From NCBI GenBank assembly GCA_029721435.1, contig CM056574.1:4539001-4603000 (forward strand): a stretch of 64,000 nucleotides of DNA, read 5' to 3'. Source of the stretch: Gymnothorax reevesii. Lineage: Eukaryota > Chordata > Actinopteri > Anguilliformes > Muraenidae. The notes under the pieces are model-generated. The model searched no databases. It was not told where the DNA came from and worked only from the letters and a program-made list of their open reading frames with translations. Position 1 is the stretch's first letter. Each line of letters starts with the position of its first letter. The position numbers were made by a program, and so were the translations under genes. Below are positions 11,302-20,690 of the stretch, piece by piece.

Positions 11302-11550
11302 CTTGTACTTGCTACAAAATGAGAAACAAAAAGCGTTCTTTTCCTACAGAGTGGGGACATTTTTGGGAAGTGAGGACATTTTGGCCGGTCCTCACAACTA
11401 CAAAGGCTAATTGTGACTGATAGGTTAAGGTTAGGGCAAGGGTTTGGGTTAGGCATACATTGGTCATTGTTAAGATTAGGGAAAGGCTGTAGACACACAG
11501 GAAGAATGAATGGAAGTCAATATAATGTCCTCACAAAGATATAAGTACAA
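11301..11550. repeat. Short inverted-ended repeat flanked by GT tracts
   Basis: The ends are inverted: tcttgtacttg on the left, ataagtacaag on the right, with GT tracts outside both. Inside are inverted gtgaggacattttgg and tcctcac blocks and a gttaaggttagggc stretch. Resembles the abundant fish gtcctcac repeats; no coding. Confidence 0.5.
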
Positions 11551-11569
11551 GTGTGTGTGTGTGTGTGTT

Positions 11570-12264
11570 TGTAGCTTACGAGTTCCCCAGTTTCAGTCCT
11601 GCAAAGTTGTGCTTAGTTTTCAATATTGCAAGAACCTCATATTTCATTCCTCATACATTTGATGTCCACAAGTTGAGACAGGAAAAAAAAAATGTATGTC
11701 AAACATGACATTGTAATTTTTGTCCCTCTATGCAACTGGAACAAAACAAACACCTACTGCATTTGACAAATGATTCGACAAGGTTTTTTTTTTTATTATT
11801 GCAAATGTAAGACTGTGACCGCAGCACTTGGCGGTTTCACGCTTCTTGGTGAGACCTGTGCTGTGATTGATTAGATTGTTTTCATTTCCGGAGGAGAAAT
11901 TATTTGGTCCAACATTATGTGTTAATTTCTGTTGTGATTTTATACGTGTTCTTAGTTATTTTTTCTTGTTCCTAAATAAACCACAAGACGTAGTGATCAT
12001 ACTGAATTAGTGCAAATACCTGCTGAAGAGGGCTTTTTTCCTCGCCTGCACAAGCTCGTGTTTCTCACTCATTGAAAAGTTTCGCTTCTTTCCGCGTTTC
12101 CCATCCATGCTTCACCGTCTTCCACTGACGTCCCTCCACAAATCCCCTGAGCGCACATGGCTACTTTACATGAAGATGCTCATTTGCATTGACCATATAT
12201 GGTTGTGTCTGGGTGTGTAGAGGGCGGGATATGAGGCACGTTCACGTCCGCACTTTTCTTGGGT
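11570..12264. other. Non-coding interval
   Basis: No supported coding region. Contains poly-A/T runs and nothing that pairs with other parts of the window. Confidence 0.45.
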
Positions 12265-12423
12265 CCGGTGTGATTTATCAATGGAAATTTCAGAGAGCTA
12301 TGCACACGCACAGTTTGATAGATCTGAAAAGGGTGTAAATATTTTGGGTGTACGCCATTTCTGAATTTTCGCCGTAGGCGAAGTTAAGTAGCAATTTTAC
12401 ACCCTTTTGGATAAATGAGGCCC
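12265..12423. repeat. MITE-like remnant ending in aaatgaggcccc
   Basis: Contains tgtgatttatcaatgg near the left and gggtgtaaat...gtagcaattttacacccttt inverted words, closing with ttttggataaatgaggcccc. This is a common style of end in short fish DNA elements. Limits are approximate. Confidence 0.35.
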
Positions 12424-12672
12424 CAGCAGTACTAGAAGATGCAGCTTTATTCATTTTAGCGTGGACCATAACATACCTGCTTGCTACGACACACTAACCT
12501 GATCATACATGAACAAGTTAGAAAAATGAAAGAACCGGACAAACGAAACCGTCGTGTTACGGAAAGTAAAAGAATAACGTGCGAGCAGCAAAAACTTCTG
12601 ACCAACTTCACTTCTCCCTCCGCCCATGACTGTGACTAGCCTGCCTCACAGATCGTTAAAGAAACAGTACCC
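12424..12672 (-). repeat. LTR-like dispersed repeat, copy 1
   Basis: Matches 50108-50369 in the same orientation over about 250 bp (agcagtactagaagatgcag at one end, gcctcacagatcgttaaag at the other). Read on the - strand it carries a tgaataaag polyadenylation-like signal near its end, as expected of an LTR or transcript end. Confidence 0.5.
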
Positions 12673-13272
12673 CCGTTACAGTCCGCCTTCTTCTTCTCCT
12701 ACTTCTATATTGATTTTGATTGGCGGATGATGTACAGTCACTACATGCATTACCACCAACTGATATGGAGTGTGGATCAAGAGGTCGAGTATTTTTCATT
12801 CGACAAAAAAAAAGTCATATCTTATCAATTAGCTGCATAATTATAAAATACTGAACCATTATTTTATTTTATTTTATCTCGAATCCTCTCGTAGGATATC
12901 TATTAAATTGAAGCGCATTTCTCCTTTCTTAAGTTTTCAGTCTTAAGCCTTCTCTCAGCTTCGTATTTCTCACACTACTTCGCCACATGTTCTATTGTCT
13001 CTTCCTGCCCACAGTGGTCACACCTAGCCTCCGTTGCGGACGTCTTAATGATATAGTCAATATAAATGCTGTGATTTTGGTCACCAGTGGCAGAGTTTAA
13101 AGACATTACTGATAAGATTAATTCCTCTGAAACTAAGTTGTGATTTTAGGTCATTTCTAGAGGATTTAGGTATAGGCTTTACAATAATTTATACCACTGA
13201 GCAGGAATGATACCATGATAAAAACAAAATTGAAATAGCTCAAACTAAATTCTAAACAATTTCTAAATAATT
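12673..13272. other. Non-coding interval before the gypsy element
   Basis: AT-rich, no gene seen. May hold the decayed 5' part of the gypsy element, but no gag or LTR is recognisable. Confidence 0.4.
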
Positions 13273-14398
13273 ATGCGAAAGTGGCATCCACCGGCTGTTT
13301 CTGCAGATGAAGAGTGGATGATCACCTGTCAAATTGTTCTTCCAAAGTCTTATCATCAAGAAACTCTTAAGATTGTCATGGGTCAGACCATGTCAGGTCA
13401 TTTGGGTATCAAGAGGACCCTTCAATGTGCCAGGAACCATTTCTTCTGGCCTTCCATAAGGTCTGATGCACAGGGGTACTGCAAATCCTGTTATACTTGT
13501 CAAATGGTTGGGAAGCCAAAACAGGATTTTCCAAAGGCTCAACTTAAGCCCATTCCTGCTTTTGAAGAACCTTTCAGTCAAATTAGCATTGACTGGGTTG
13601 GACCATTACCATAGACTAGATCTGGTTGTGAGTACCAACTGACTATCATGTACGCTTCCACTCCGTTTCCTGAGGCAATTCCACTTCATAATATTAAGGC
13701 AAAGGCTATCATCTAGGCTAACTAAGTTTTTCTGCTTTGTTGGTCTTTCTTAGTCTATTCAGTGTGATCACAGGTCAAATTTAATGTCTGGCATATTTCA
13801 ACAAGATATGCATGAGCTTGGTATGAAACAATACAGGTCATCAGCTTACTATCCTGAGAGTAAAGGTGCTTTGGAGAAGTTCCATCAAACCCTGAAAAAC
13901 ATGATAAGGACCTACTGCCTTGACACGGAGAAAGACTGGAATGTGGGTCTCCATCATCTTCTGTTTGCTGCCCGTGAAGCTGTTCAGGAGTCTCTTGGGT
14001 TCAGTCCTTTTGAGCTTGTTTTTGGGCATGTAGTCCGTGGACCTCTGAAGCTTCTGAAGGAAAAGTTGCTGGCCGAAGAGGATGTCCCAATGAACTTTCT
14101 TCAGTGTGTCTCTGACTTTCGTGGTCGTCTCTCTAAGGCTTGTGACTTTTCCTAGTCTCATTTCAAAGAGGCTCAGGGCAAAATGAAATCCAGATATCAC
14201 CTTCATTCCCAAGATAGAAGTTTTACAGCTGGAGACAAAGTCCTGGCGCTTTTGCCAGTTCCTAGAAACCCTCTAAGAGCCTGATATTTTGGTCTTTGCA
14301 CTGTCCTCAAAAAGATCAGTGATCTAAATGATGTCATTTTAACCCTTGGAAGGAGGAAACAAAAACAACTGTGTCACATCAACATGCTGAAGGAATAG
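13273..14398 (+). pseudogene. Gypsy integrase, broken
   Basis: The zinc-binding N-terminus is readable in one frame: MSGHLGIKRTL, then HFFWPSIRSDAQGYCKSCYTC (HHCC pattern), then ISIDWVGPLP with the first catalytic Asp, ended by a stop at about 13612. A damaged stretch (13620-13780) follows. A second frame, 13784-14155, contains SSAYYPESKGALEKFHQTLK with the catalytic Glu, and SLGFSPFELVFGH. A tail near 14220 reads AGDKVLALLPV and ends HINMLKE before a stop at about 14398. The middle Asp region falls in the damaged segment. It cannot make an active enzyme. Confidence 0.85.
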
Positions 14399-14637
14399 AT
14401 TGACAGGGACACTCAGCAAAAGCCAGTTAACAGGGTTTCCTGCAGAGCTTTTTTGGCCAGGCGCCCCGCCCAGCCTGAAATCTGTAGCGCCCGGGCGCCC
14501 CGCCCAGCTTGAAATCTGTAGCGCCCGGACTAGAATGTCGGGCGGAAAAAAAAAAAGACGGAATTCATGCAAGGGACACTGCAGCGCTTGAGAACTAATC
14601 TACCAGCGCACCTCGGAAACAATTAGTCCTGGCTTAA

Positions 14638-16583
14638 CCTCTTTGCGCAGAAGCCAAATCTGGCTTTTTAGTTGTTACCTGATTTAAGGCTTTATAATTC
14701 AAGATTGCAGCTTCATAGATAGAAAAACTTTGGCTCATTTGAGTGTAGACACTTGAAGCATTTAGACTCCCATCGTATTTCAGTTTATTTTTATGATTTT
14801 GGTGGAGAAAAGGGGCTGCAAACATAAAAAAATCTTCATGAGAATTCACCATTTAAATAGCAAAAAAAAAAATAATACTGACAAATGAAAAACTGCTGGG
14901 GCTTAAATCTATACATTTCTGGGATCATAAACTTCTTGACCACAAGTTCAATTCATCTTGAACATTACATTCTAGATTACCCGCTTGCTATGAGCCAAAT
15001 TAGACAGCTATCCAGGTGTCTCCCAAAAGTCTCAGATCCATCAAAATGGTTCACTGTCAAATCATATATTAATCATATACTTAACACAAATTAACTTTTG
15101 GGGCATGAAATTCAGCATGAACTAATGATTTTCTGGTTGAGTTTAGCATGAATTTATCAATATCAGTGCAGTTGATCATCATTGGTCACCAGTAACCTCT
15201 CCAACACAAAACATGCCTTTTCTCCATAATAAAGTTAACAAAATTGTCCGTTTTTCTTCAAAGTCCCCCAAGCATTAAATAAACTGCAGTACAACAGCTA
15301 TAACATTCACGCTGCAATGAAAAGCAAACCGCTCTCACATCCGAGCTCATAGCCTTACACCGTATAAGGGTAAAACCTCACAAACTCAGTAATATTTGAA
15401 TTCTGAAATACACCTTACTTTAACAGAATAGAAATTTCACTTTCAGGAAAAATCAAACGACATATCCCTCCATATTCAACAGAATGGTGTAATGAACCGA
15501 GGGATCTACCGACGTGCGTGGACTGCAGGCATTTGAAGAAACGAAAACCTCGGCATTCGATTTCTTTAAACGTGGTATAAATTCGACAGCAAAAAGCCAC
15601 ATTAAGCAAAATGCAAACAGAGTAGAAGTATAACCTGTTTTCTTCATTGATGCCCTCCTCCAGAGAGAGGTGTATCGGATAGAAGGAACCCTCCAGTACT
15701 GTTTCATTCGGAATAATTCCCATTGACCGCGTCCATACATAATTTATCTCGTAAACGAAACTGAACACTTCAGGCCGGTTTTGAGTGTCTTTGTTTCTTT
15801 GATATCGCATCATTTTCAGCTGCGCAACCGTGGCCAACATTCAAAGAACACAACCGACCATACTTTTACGCTTTGCTTTGTATTCCATTCTTATTGTCCG
15901 ATCAATGTATTTCAGTTATTGAGGAAAGTTTAAACACTCGAGAATTGGATAAGAAACGAGTCTATAAATACATCGTTACCGGGGAAGCTTCACGAGGGCG
16001 TGAACTTCAACTGTAGAGTTACGCAGATGAATCTAAGTATATGTTTGAGTGACTGGCTATCGACACTAGTACTTGGGTGGATAAAAGGGAGCGCTGAATT
16101 TATCAATGGAGGATTATACGCGTTAATCCATGGGAGGGAACTACGCATATTTTGTGTGTGATGACTGTAATTGACAGTAGAATGTGAGAGAGTCAATACT
16201 ATGTCGGATTTTTTGCTTCACAAAACGTATTTTTTTAACCGCTAATTGGAATACTGTTAGCTCACTGTAGCGAAAATGGTTGAGTACAGAGTAAAGTTTT
16301 TTTCTGTCGCAAATAATAATTTTTTTTAAATACTGGATCGATACTATGGGCAAGGATATTGTCCAGTTTGCACATCAGGCTTAGCTGAGGAGTTTAATTC
16401 ATGCAACTCCTGAAAAACAGGGATTGGAGGGAACTTCTTCATACTCTAAATCGCGTTTCAGCTCTGCCTGCTTGTGACTATTCAATAGCTGATCCGGGGG
16501 TGCCATCTCATGGTCGAGTACTGTAACTAAGTGCTTAAATTTGCATATCTATAAATGCGAACGTCTACATCTGCAGAAAGGGG
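14638..16583 (-). mobile_element. TTAA-flanked piggyBac-like non-autonomous element, copy 1
   Basis: The ends are inverted repeats cctctttgcgcaga and (complement) cccctttctgcaga, immediately bordered by TTAA at 14634-14637 and 16584-16587. This is the target site and CCC-type end of the piggyBac superfamily. A 1.95 kb copy of the same element lies in the opposite orientation at 40825-42775, and a fragment at about 35499-35640. No transposase is encoded, so any movement would need another source. Confidence 0.8.
15453..15740 (-). CDS. Small membrane-anchor-like ORF inside the TTAA element
   Basis: A 95-codon frame: basic N-terminus (WRRASMKKTGY), a hydrophobic stretch of about 17 residues (TLFAFCLMWLFAVEFI), then LKKSNAEVFVSS and a short tail. 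This is the layout of a type II signal anchor. The second element copy encodes a related segment at 41762-42085 (FTKK, a hydrophobic run, KLNVEVFF). A GTAAGG donor-like word occurs beyond it at about 15415. A larger overlapping frame (15415-15840) lies in another phase. It could be an exon captured from a Golgi or membrane enzyme gene, or chance; the function is unknown. Confidence 0.3.
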   Translation of the reverse strand: MYGRGQWELFRMKQYWRVPSIRYTSLWRRASMKKTGYTSTLFAFCLMWLFAVEFIPRLKKSNAEVFVSSNACSPRTSVDPSVHYTILLNMEGYVV

Positions 16584-16587
16584 TTAA

Positions 16588-17425
16588 TGGTTTTCCTTTA
16601 TTAACACGTTTTACAATTTAAGAATAATCAAGTGGCATATGCACCTTCACTCAGCGACGGCATTTCAGAACTCTTCAGCGAATGAAGGTAATTTTGGTGA
16701 CTAGTACGTTACGTGGTTTCGTCCGTTTACATTTTCCAGTCGGACAGCTGTCTATTTTTTACAGCGAGCTGAGAGACCGTGCTGCAAAAAAAGGTGTACG
16801 CACTTGCCGCCGAAATTACCTTCAGTCAATGAAGAGGGCTGCTGGGCTACTGAATGTAGCCCATTATTTTGTTGCTTTTAGATCGCATGGGGGAGAGAAG
16901 CGTGTCTTCAATTGCCACTTGATTACTCTTGAATTGGAAAATGTGTTAATAAAGGACAACAGTCTAGAATCAGCCACGACTAATTAATTTCAACAAAGGG
17001 AGGGATATTAGCCCCGGAATTTTCAGGTCAAACGACGCGCCTGAGGTCCTACATGCATTCATGGTCCCCAGCTGAAAAAAAGCTGGAAGTGAAATTAAAC
17101 AGCGACATCGTCGCAAGGAGGTGAGCAAAGTTATTAAAATACTTGCATAAAGATATAACATCAAGGATGATTTATGATATGCAGACTAAAGAACAAATCA
17201 TAAACCCCGTTTGTTCCCAATGCAGCCTGAGCTATGACTCGGTGAGATCTGCAATGAAAATTAAGGCGGGCATTTTAGTCTAATATGAACGTACACCAAC
17301 AAGTCACAACTAGAATAATTAGAAGGCCAACAATGCTTTATTGTTCAAGATTAATTAAACCAGTCTCATTGAGTTGGTGAGTAATGTTTTAATGTTAATT
17401 TCAAGTCGTGAAGGCCGATCGCGGA
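16588..17425. other. Interior of the 3.5 kb TIR element, unassigned
   Basis: Holds a 101-codon + frame at 16682-16987 (MKVILVTSTLRGFVRLHF start) with no recognised motif. Otherwise non-coding. Confidence 0.35.
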
Positions 17426-17509
17426 GAGAAGGCAAAGCAGCGCAAGATCTCCTCATTCTTTACGACCGGCGGGGTGACTGGGGCTAACGAGATTGATTAT
17501 GCTAGAGAG
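17426..17509 (+). CDS. Short exon-like frame with KQRKISSFF motif
   Basis: Open frame reading EKAKQRKISSFFTTGGVTG to YARE, followed at once by gtaaga, a plausible splice donor. QRKISSFF fits the PCNA-interacting-peptide pattern Q-x-x-I-x-x-F-F, and similar K/Q-rich ..I.SFF starts occur in TTF/hAT-type transposase proteins. It may be the surviving first exon of the parent transposon. Confidence 0.35.
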
Positions 17510-17987
17510 TAAGAGCTCTTCTTTGAGACACCAAGAAGAATGGCATGCAGTGACCAGTCTTGTCAACTTTGTCAATAGCATAAGTGCTCTCAACTCCTGA
17601 TTTTTTTTTCTGTATCCGTTTGTTTTCTGAATTTTCTGTTTGCTTTGTGTGCCAAGGGTTGACCCCCAAAATAAACAGTTTGCGTTTTCCATCATCATGT
17701 TTGTGGGTTTGTTGTTAAGCAACTTCTCTCGTATTTTGAGAGCCAAAAATAATAATTAAGCATCTTCTCTTTAATTTTGAAGGCAAAAGTAATACTTGAA
17801 CAATCTAATTAATTTATCTTTTTTACCCACGCCCGACGAGGGTCGAAAGGTCAAAGGTCAATGTCAACAAGAGGCATGGGTTAGCATCTCTACAGAGTGC
17901 GCCGAGAATTGTTCTCGGCAACCTTTCTCGGGTTGACTCCCTCCCCCCCGGCCAAAGTTTTTTCCTGCAGGAAACCCTGGTTAATGT

Positions 17988-18640
17988 GGTAAATACAATT
18001 GAACTGGAAAATTCTGAAGAAGACAGTGATTGCCCCTTAGAAAATGAACCTGGTCCAGCCAAACTTGAAAATTCAGACATTCTTCAAAATATTGACAGCA
18101 AGTTGTCCCAACTAGACCTTTTTCAACAACAGCAGCTATTCCCTGATGTTCTATCTGGACTGATATGGTTTACCATGATATCATCCTACAAGATAACGGC
18201 AAGCCTGTAAAACAGCAGGATGGATCTAGAGAGGCGGAAATAAACAAAAAGTCAAATACCTGCTTGAAAATGAATTTGTTGAACTAAGTAACAGTGACTG
18301 GAGTTCTCCATGCATCCTAGTTCCGAAACCCAATGGAACATATCGAATGGTGACAGACAACAGGAAAAACATACTCATATCCTATTCCTAGGATTGATGA
18401 CTGCCTTGACAAAGTTGGATAGTCAAAGTATTTCACTAAATTTGATCTCCTCAAGGGCTTCTGGCAGATCCCTCTAACAGACAGAGCAAAGGAAATCTCT
18501 GCCTTCAGCATACCAGATGGACTACACCAATACAAGGTCATGCCGTTTGGAATGAAAAATTCTCCGGCCACCTTCCATTGTCTGGTTAACAGAGTGATCG
18601 CTAGGCTACCAGGCCTATATTGATGACATTATCATGACCA
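17988..18640 (+). pseudogene. Gypsy pre-RT spacer and reverse transcriptase, broken
   Basis: The first part (17986-18210) is acidic linker sequence typically found upstream of RT (ENSDILQNIDSKLSQLDL). Next come SDWSSPCILVPKPNGTYRMV near 18295, a clean in-frame core at 18432-18611 (FTKFDLLKGFWQIPL, PDGLHQYKVMPFGMKNSPA), and a YIDD active site at 18616-18627 after a +1 frameshift. Weaker RT/thumb similarity continues in broken frames to about 19030 (RFLGMTGYY near 18855). Confidence 0.85.
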
Positions 18641-19030
18641 GCCACAGCATCTAAAAGCACCTCACCAACATCAGAAACTTCTTTCAGAGAGTGAGTGATG
18701 CCAAGCTATCAACCTTGTTCAAAGTGACTTTTGTAAAGCTACAGTTGTTTACTCAGGTCATATTGTAGGAAAGGGTCAAATCAAACCAATTGATGCAAAA
18801 GTATGAGTTATCGCTGAATTCCCTGAGCCTACAACAAAAAGACAACTAATGAGATTTCTAGGGATGACTGGCTACTACTGAAAATTCTGTAAAAATTAAA
18901 AATGCAAAATTTGTTTGGGTGAAAAAATGTCAAAATTAATTTGACCGACTGAAACCTATCCTCAAATATGCACCAGCTCTCTTATTTCCCAATTTCAAAA
19001 AGGAGTACAAGTCATGCCATGGTAGTCATA

Positions 19031-19637
19031 TTGAAAATGGGAGTGCACCCATTCTTGAAGGTAAGCTTCCTCAATCCATTATCAACATACACACCAAATG
19101 TAAACCTGATCGGATCATTTTTTTTTCCTTGACATCAATGGAAACCAAATTCAAGATGGCTGCTGTGGCGGCTGTATTGAAAATCACAGGAACGGTGACA
19201 GTGCAAATGACACACCACCTCTCGGTGGCTGAGACCTGCCCGTAGCATGCCAATGGCTCTTTTTCTCTCTCCTGTGTCACAAGCCGTTCCATTCTCTTGA
19301 TGCAGCAGCTTTTTTCGTTTTTTTTTGTTGGGTTTTGACCGCACCCTAAAGAACAAGTCAAGTGTCACAGAACACATCACAAACAGTTGAATGTTTGTTA
19401 TTACTGAAGTGCTTGGCGCGTTCACATGGCGCAGGTCAGGATTACAATACCACACGCTTTAATTTATTTCCACTCGTGCCTAATTGGAAAAGCAATAAAA
19501 ATCAATCAATTCTTCAATCTGCCACAAATACAGTACATACCTCACCGTTGTGTTTTTCAAGTATATATTGTGCCATGTTCTCTCCAATGTCATCACACAC
19601 TATAAAGAAAGACTCAGAGCTGCTATCTCAGTCAAGT
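19031..19637. other. Interval between gypsy remnant and unit B
   Basis: No supported gene. It could hold decayed RNase H of the gypsy element, but I cannot show it. The breakpoint with unit B is at about 19638. Confidence 0.4.
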
Positions 19638-20064
19638 TAGGCTTCACACAATAAGAGTAAAGAGATTCCAATACCTGTGGCACACATTTCTGAGAAAATA
19701 CTTCTTTCATGATCATTCTTTTCCTTCAATTATTTTTTATTTCACTTATTTTTCTGTTGAAATTTTGTATACAAAGAGGATGAACAAAGGCACTAATTCA
19801 TAACACAAGGTGTCAGTATCAGTGGAGGGCACTGCAGTAATAGAGGAGTCAGGGGGACACTGAATTATCATTGGACCTCCTACATGAGCACTGCCATTAC
19901 ATCATCATTAGTGGTAGATTGTTGAGATTTTTTTTTTTTTTTAGAAGAATCCAATGAACAACAAAACTGAACTTTTCTGACCTTCATTGGAACGCCGGAT
20001 TGAGACGTCAGTAACTGGAATTGCAACAGCTGAACCAAAAGTTGGCCACCCAGCTGTATGCCTG

Positions 20065-20690
20065 ATCCTTTGAATACTTTAAGCATCTTTTAATTGAGAG
20101 TTTCATAGAGCTTCCCCGCTGTATGAATTCTTCAGACTCCTTAAATCAGCTGGTGCTGGGCTGCACCACTCGCACCAAGTACATCTGAAGGGTTCTTCAC
20201 CTGAGCAGATTCTTCGGTGCAGACAAAGTATATTTTCCGTAAAAGTACTTCTGGCATTGACTACATTAGAAAGGCTTCACACCCAAATGAGCTTAATTCA
20301 TATTTATTAGAGAAACACTTAGCACACCAAGTACATTTGTATGGTTTTTCACCAGTCTGAACTCTTTTATACAGAATTGAATTACAATTTTCAAACAAAC
20401 ACTTTCAGCACTCAATACATTTGTAAGACTTTTCATCTGAATGAACACTCCTCTGGGTATCAAGGGCATTTTTTTCATTAAAAGGACTTTGCAAAATAAG
20501 AACATTAGTGGGCTTTTCACGCGTGAATTTTCTGTTGTATTAAAACATTACATTTCTGAGAAGAGCACTTCCCACGTTGGCTCGATTTACGACCCTATTC
20601 GTTACTTGTATGCACAATCTGATGGCTAACTAGGGAAAACTGGCATGAAAAGGACTTCCAAGAGTGAGAGCATTTGTAGGGCATTTCAAC
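20065..20690 (-). pseudogene. Decayed C2H2 finger array B
   Basis: Counterpart of 3181-3870: frames such as 20293-20520 and the complement words for KSYKC, HSDEK and KCFS-like fingers, with stops and shifts. Same non-standard finger consensus. Confidence 0.72.

Larger units (their letters stand above)
14431..17979. mobile_element. 3.5 kb TIR DNA element inserted in the gypsy element
   Basis: The left end cagggtttcctgcagagctt and the right end (complement cagggtttcctgcaggaaaa) are matching inverted repeats. Direct repeat gttaa flanks at 14426-14430 and 17980-17984. Ends of this cagggtttcc type are common in fish hAT elements, but the clear duplication is only 5 bp, and a TTAA-based (Kolobok-type) reading is also possible. 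It contains the nested TTAA element and one short exon-like frame. Confidence 0.7.
13273..19030 (+). mobile_element. Ty3/gypsy retrotransposon remnant with integrase before RT (Gmr1-type order)
   Basis: Integrase sequence (13273-14398) is followed, after removing a nested DNA element (14431-17979), by a pre-RT spacer and reverse transcriptase (17980-19030). Integrase upstream of RT is the order known from Gmr1-like gypsy elements of fish and is the reverse of ordinary gypsy. The flanks of the nested element share the 5-mer gttaa, which supports a single original element. No LTRs were found, and frameshifts and stops are frequent. Confidence 0.75.

Noticed and set aside
11420..11475. gttaaggttagggc words as interstitial telomere repeat
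   Set aside because: No run of TTAGGG units; part of a common dispersed repeat.
11235..11498. ORF with (HT)n tract
   Set aside because: Produced by the GT microsatellite.
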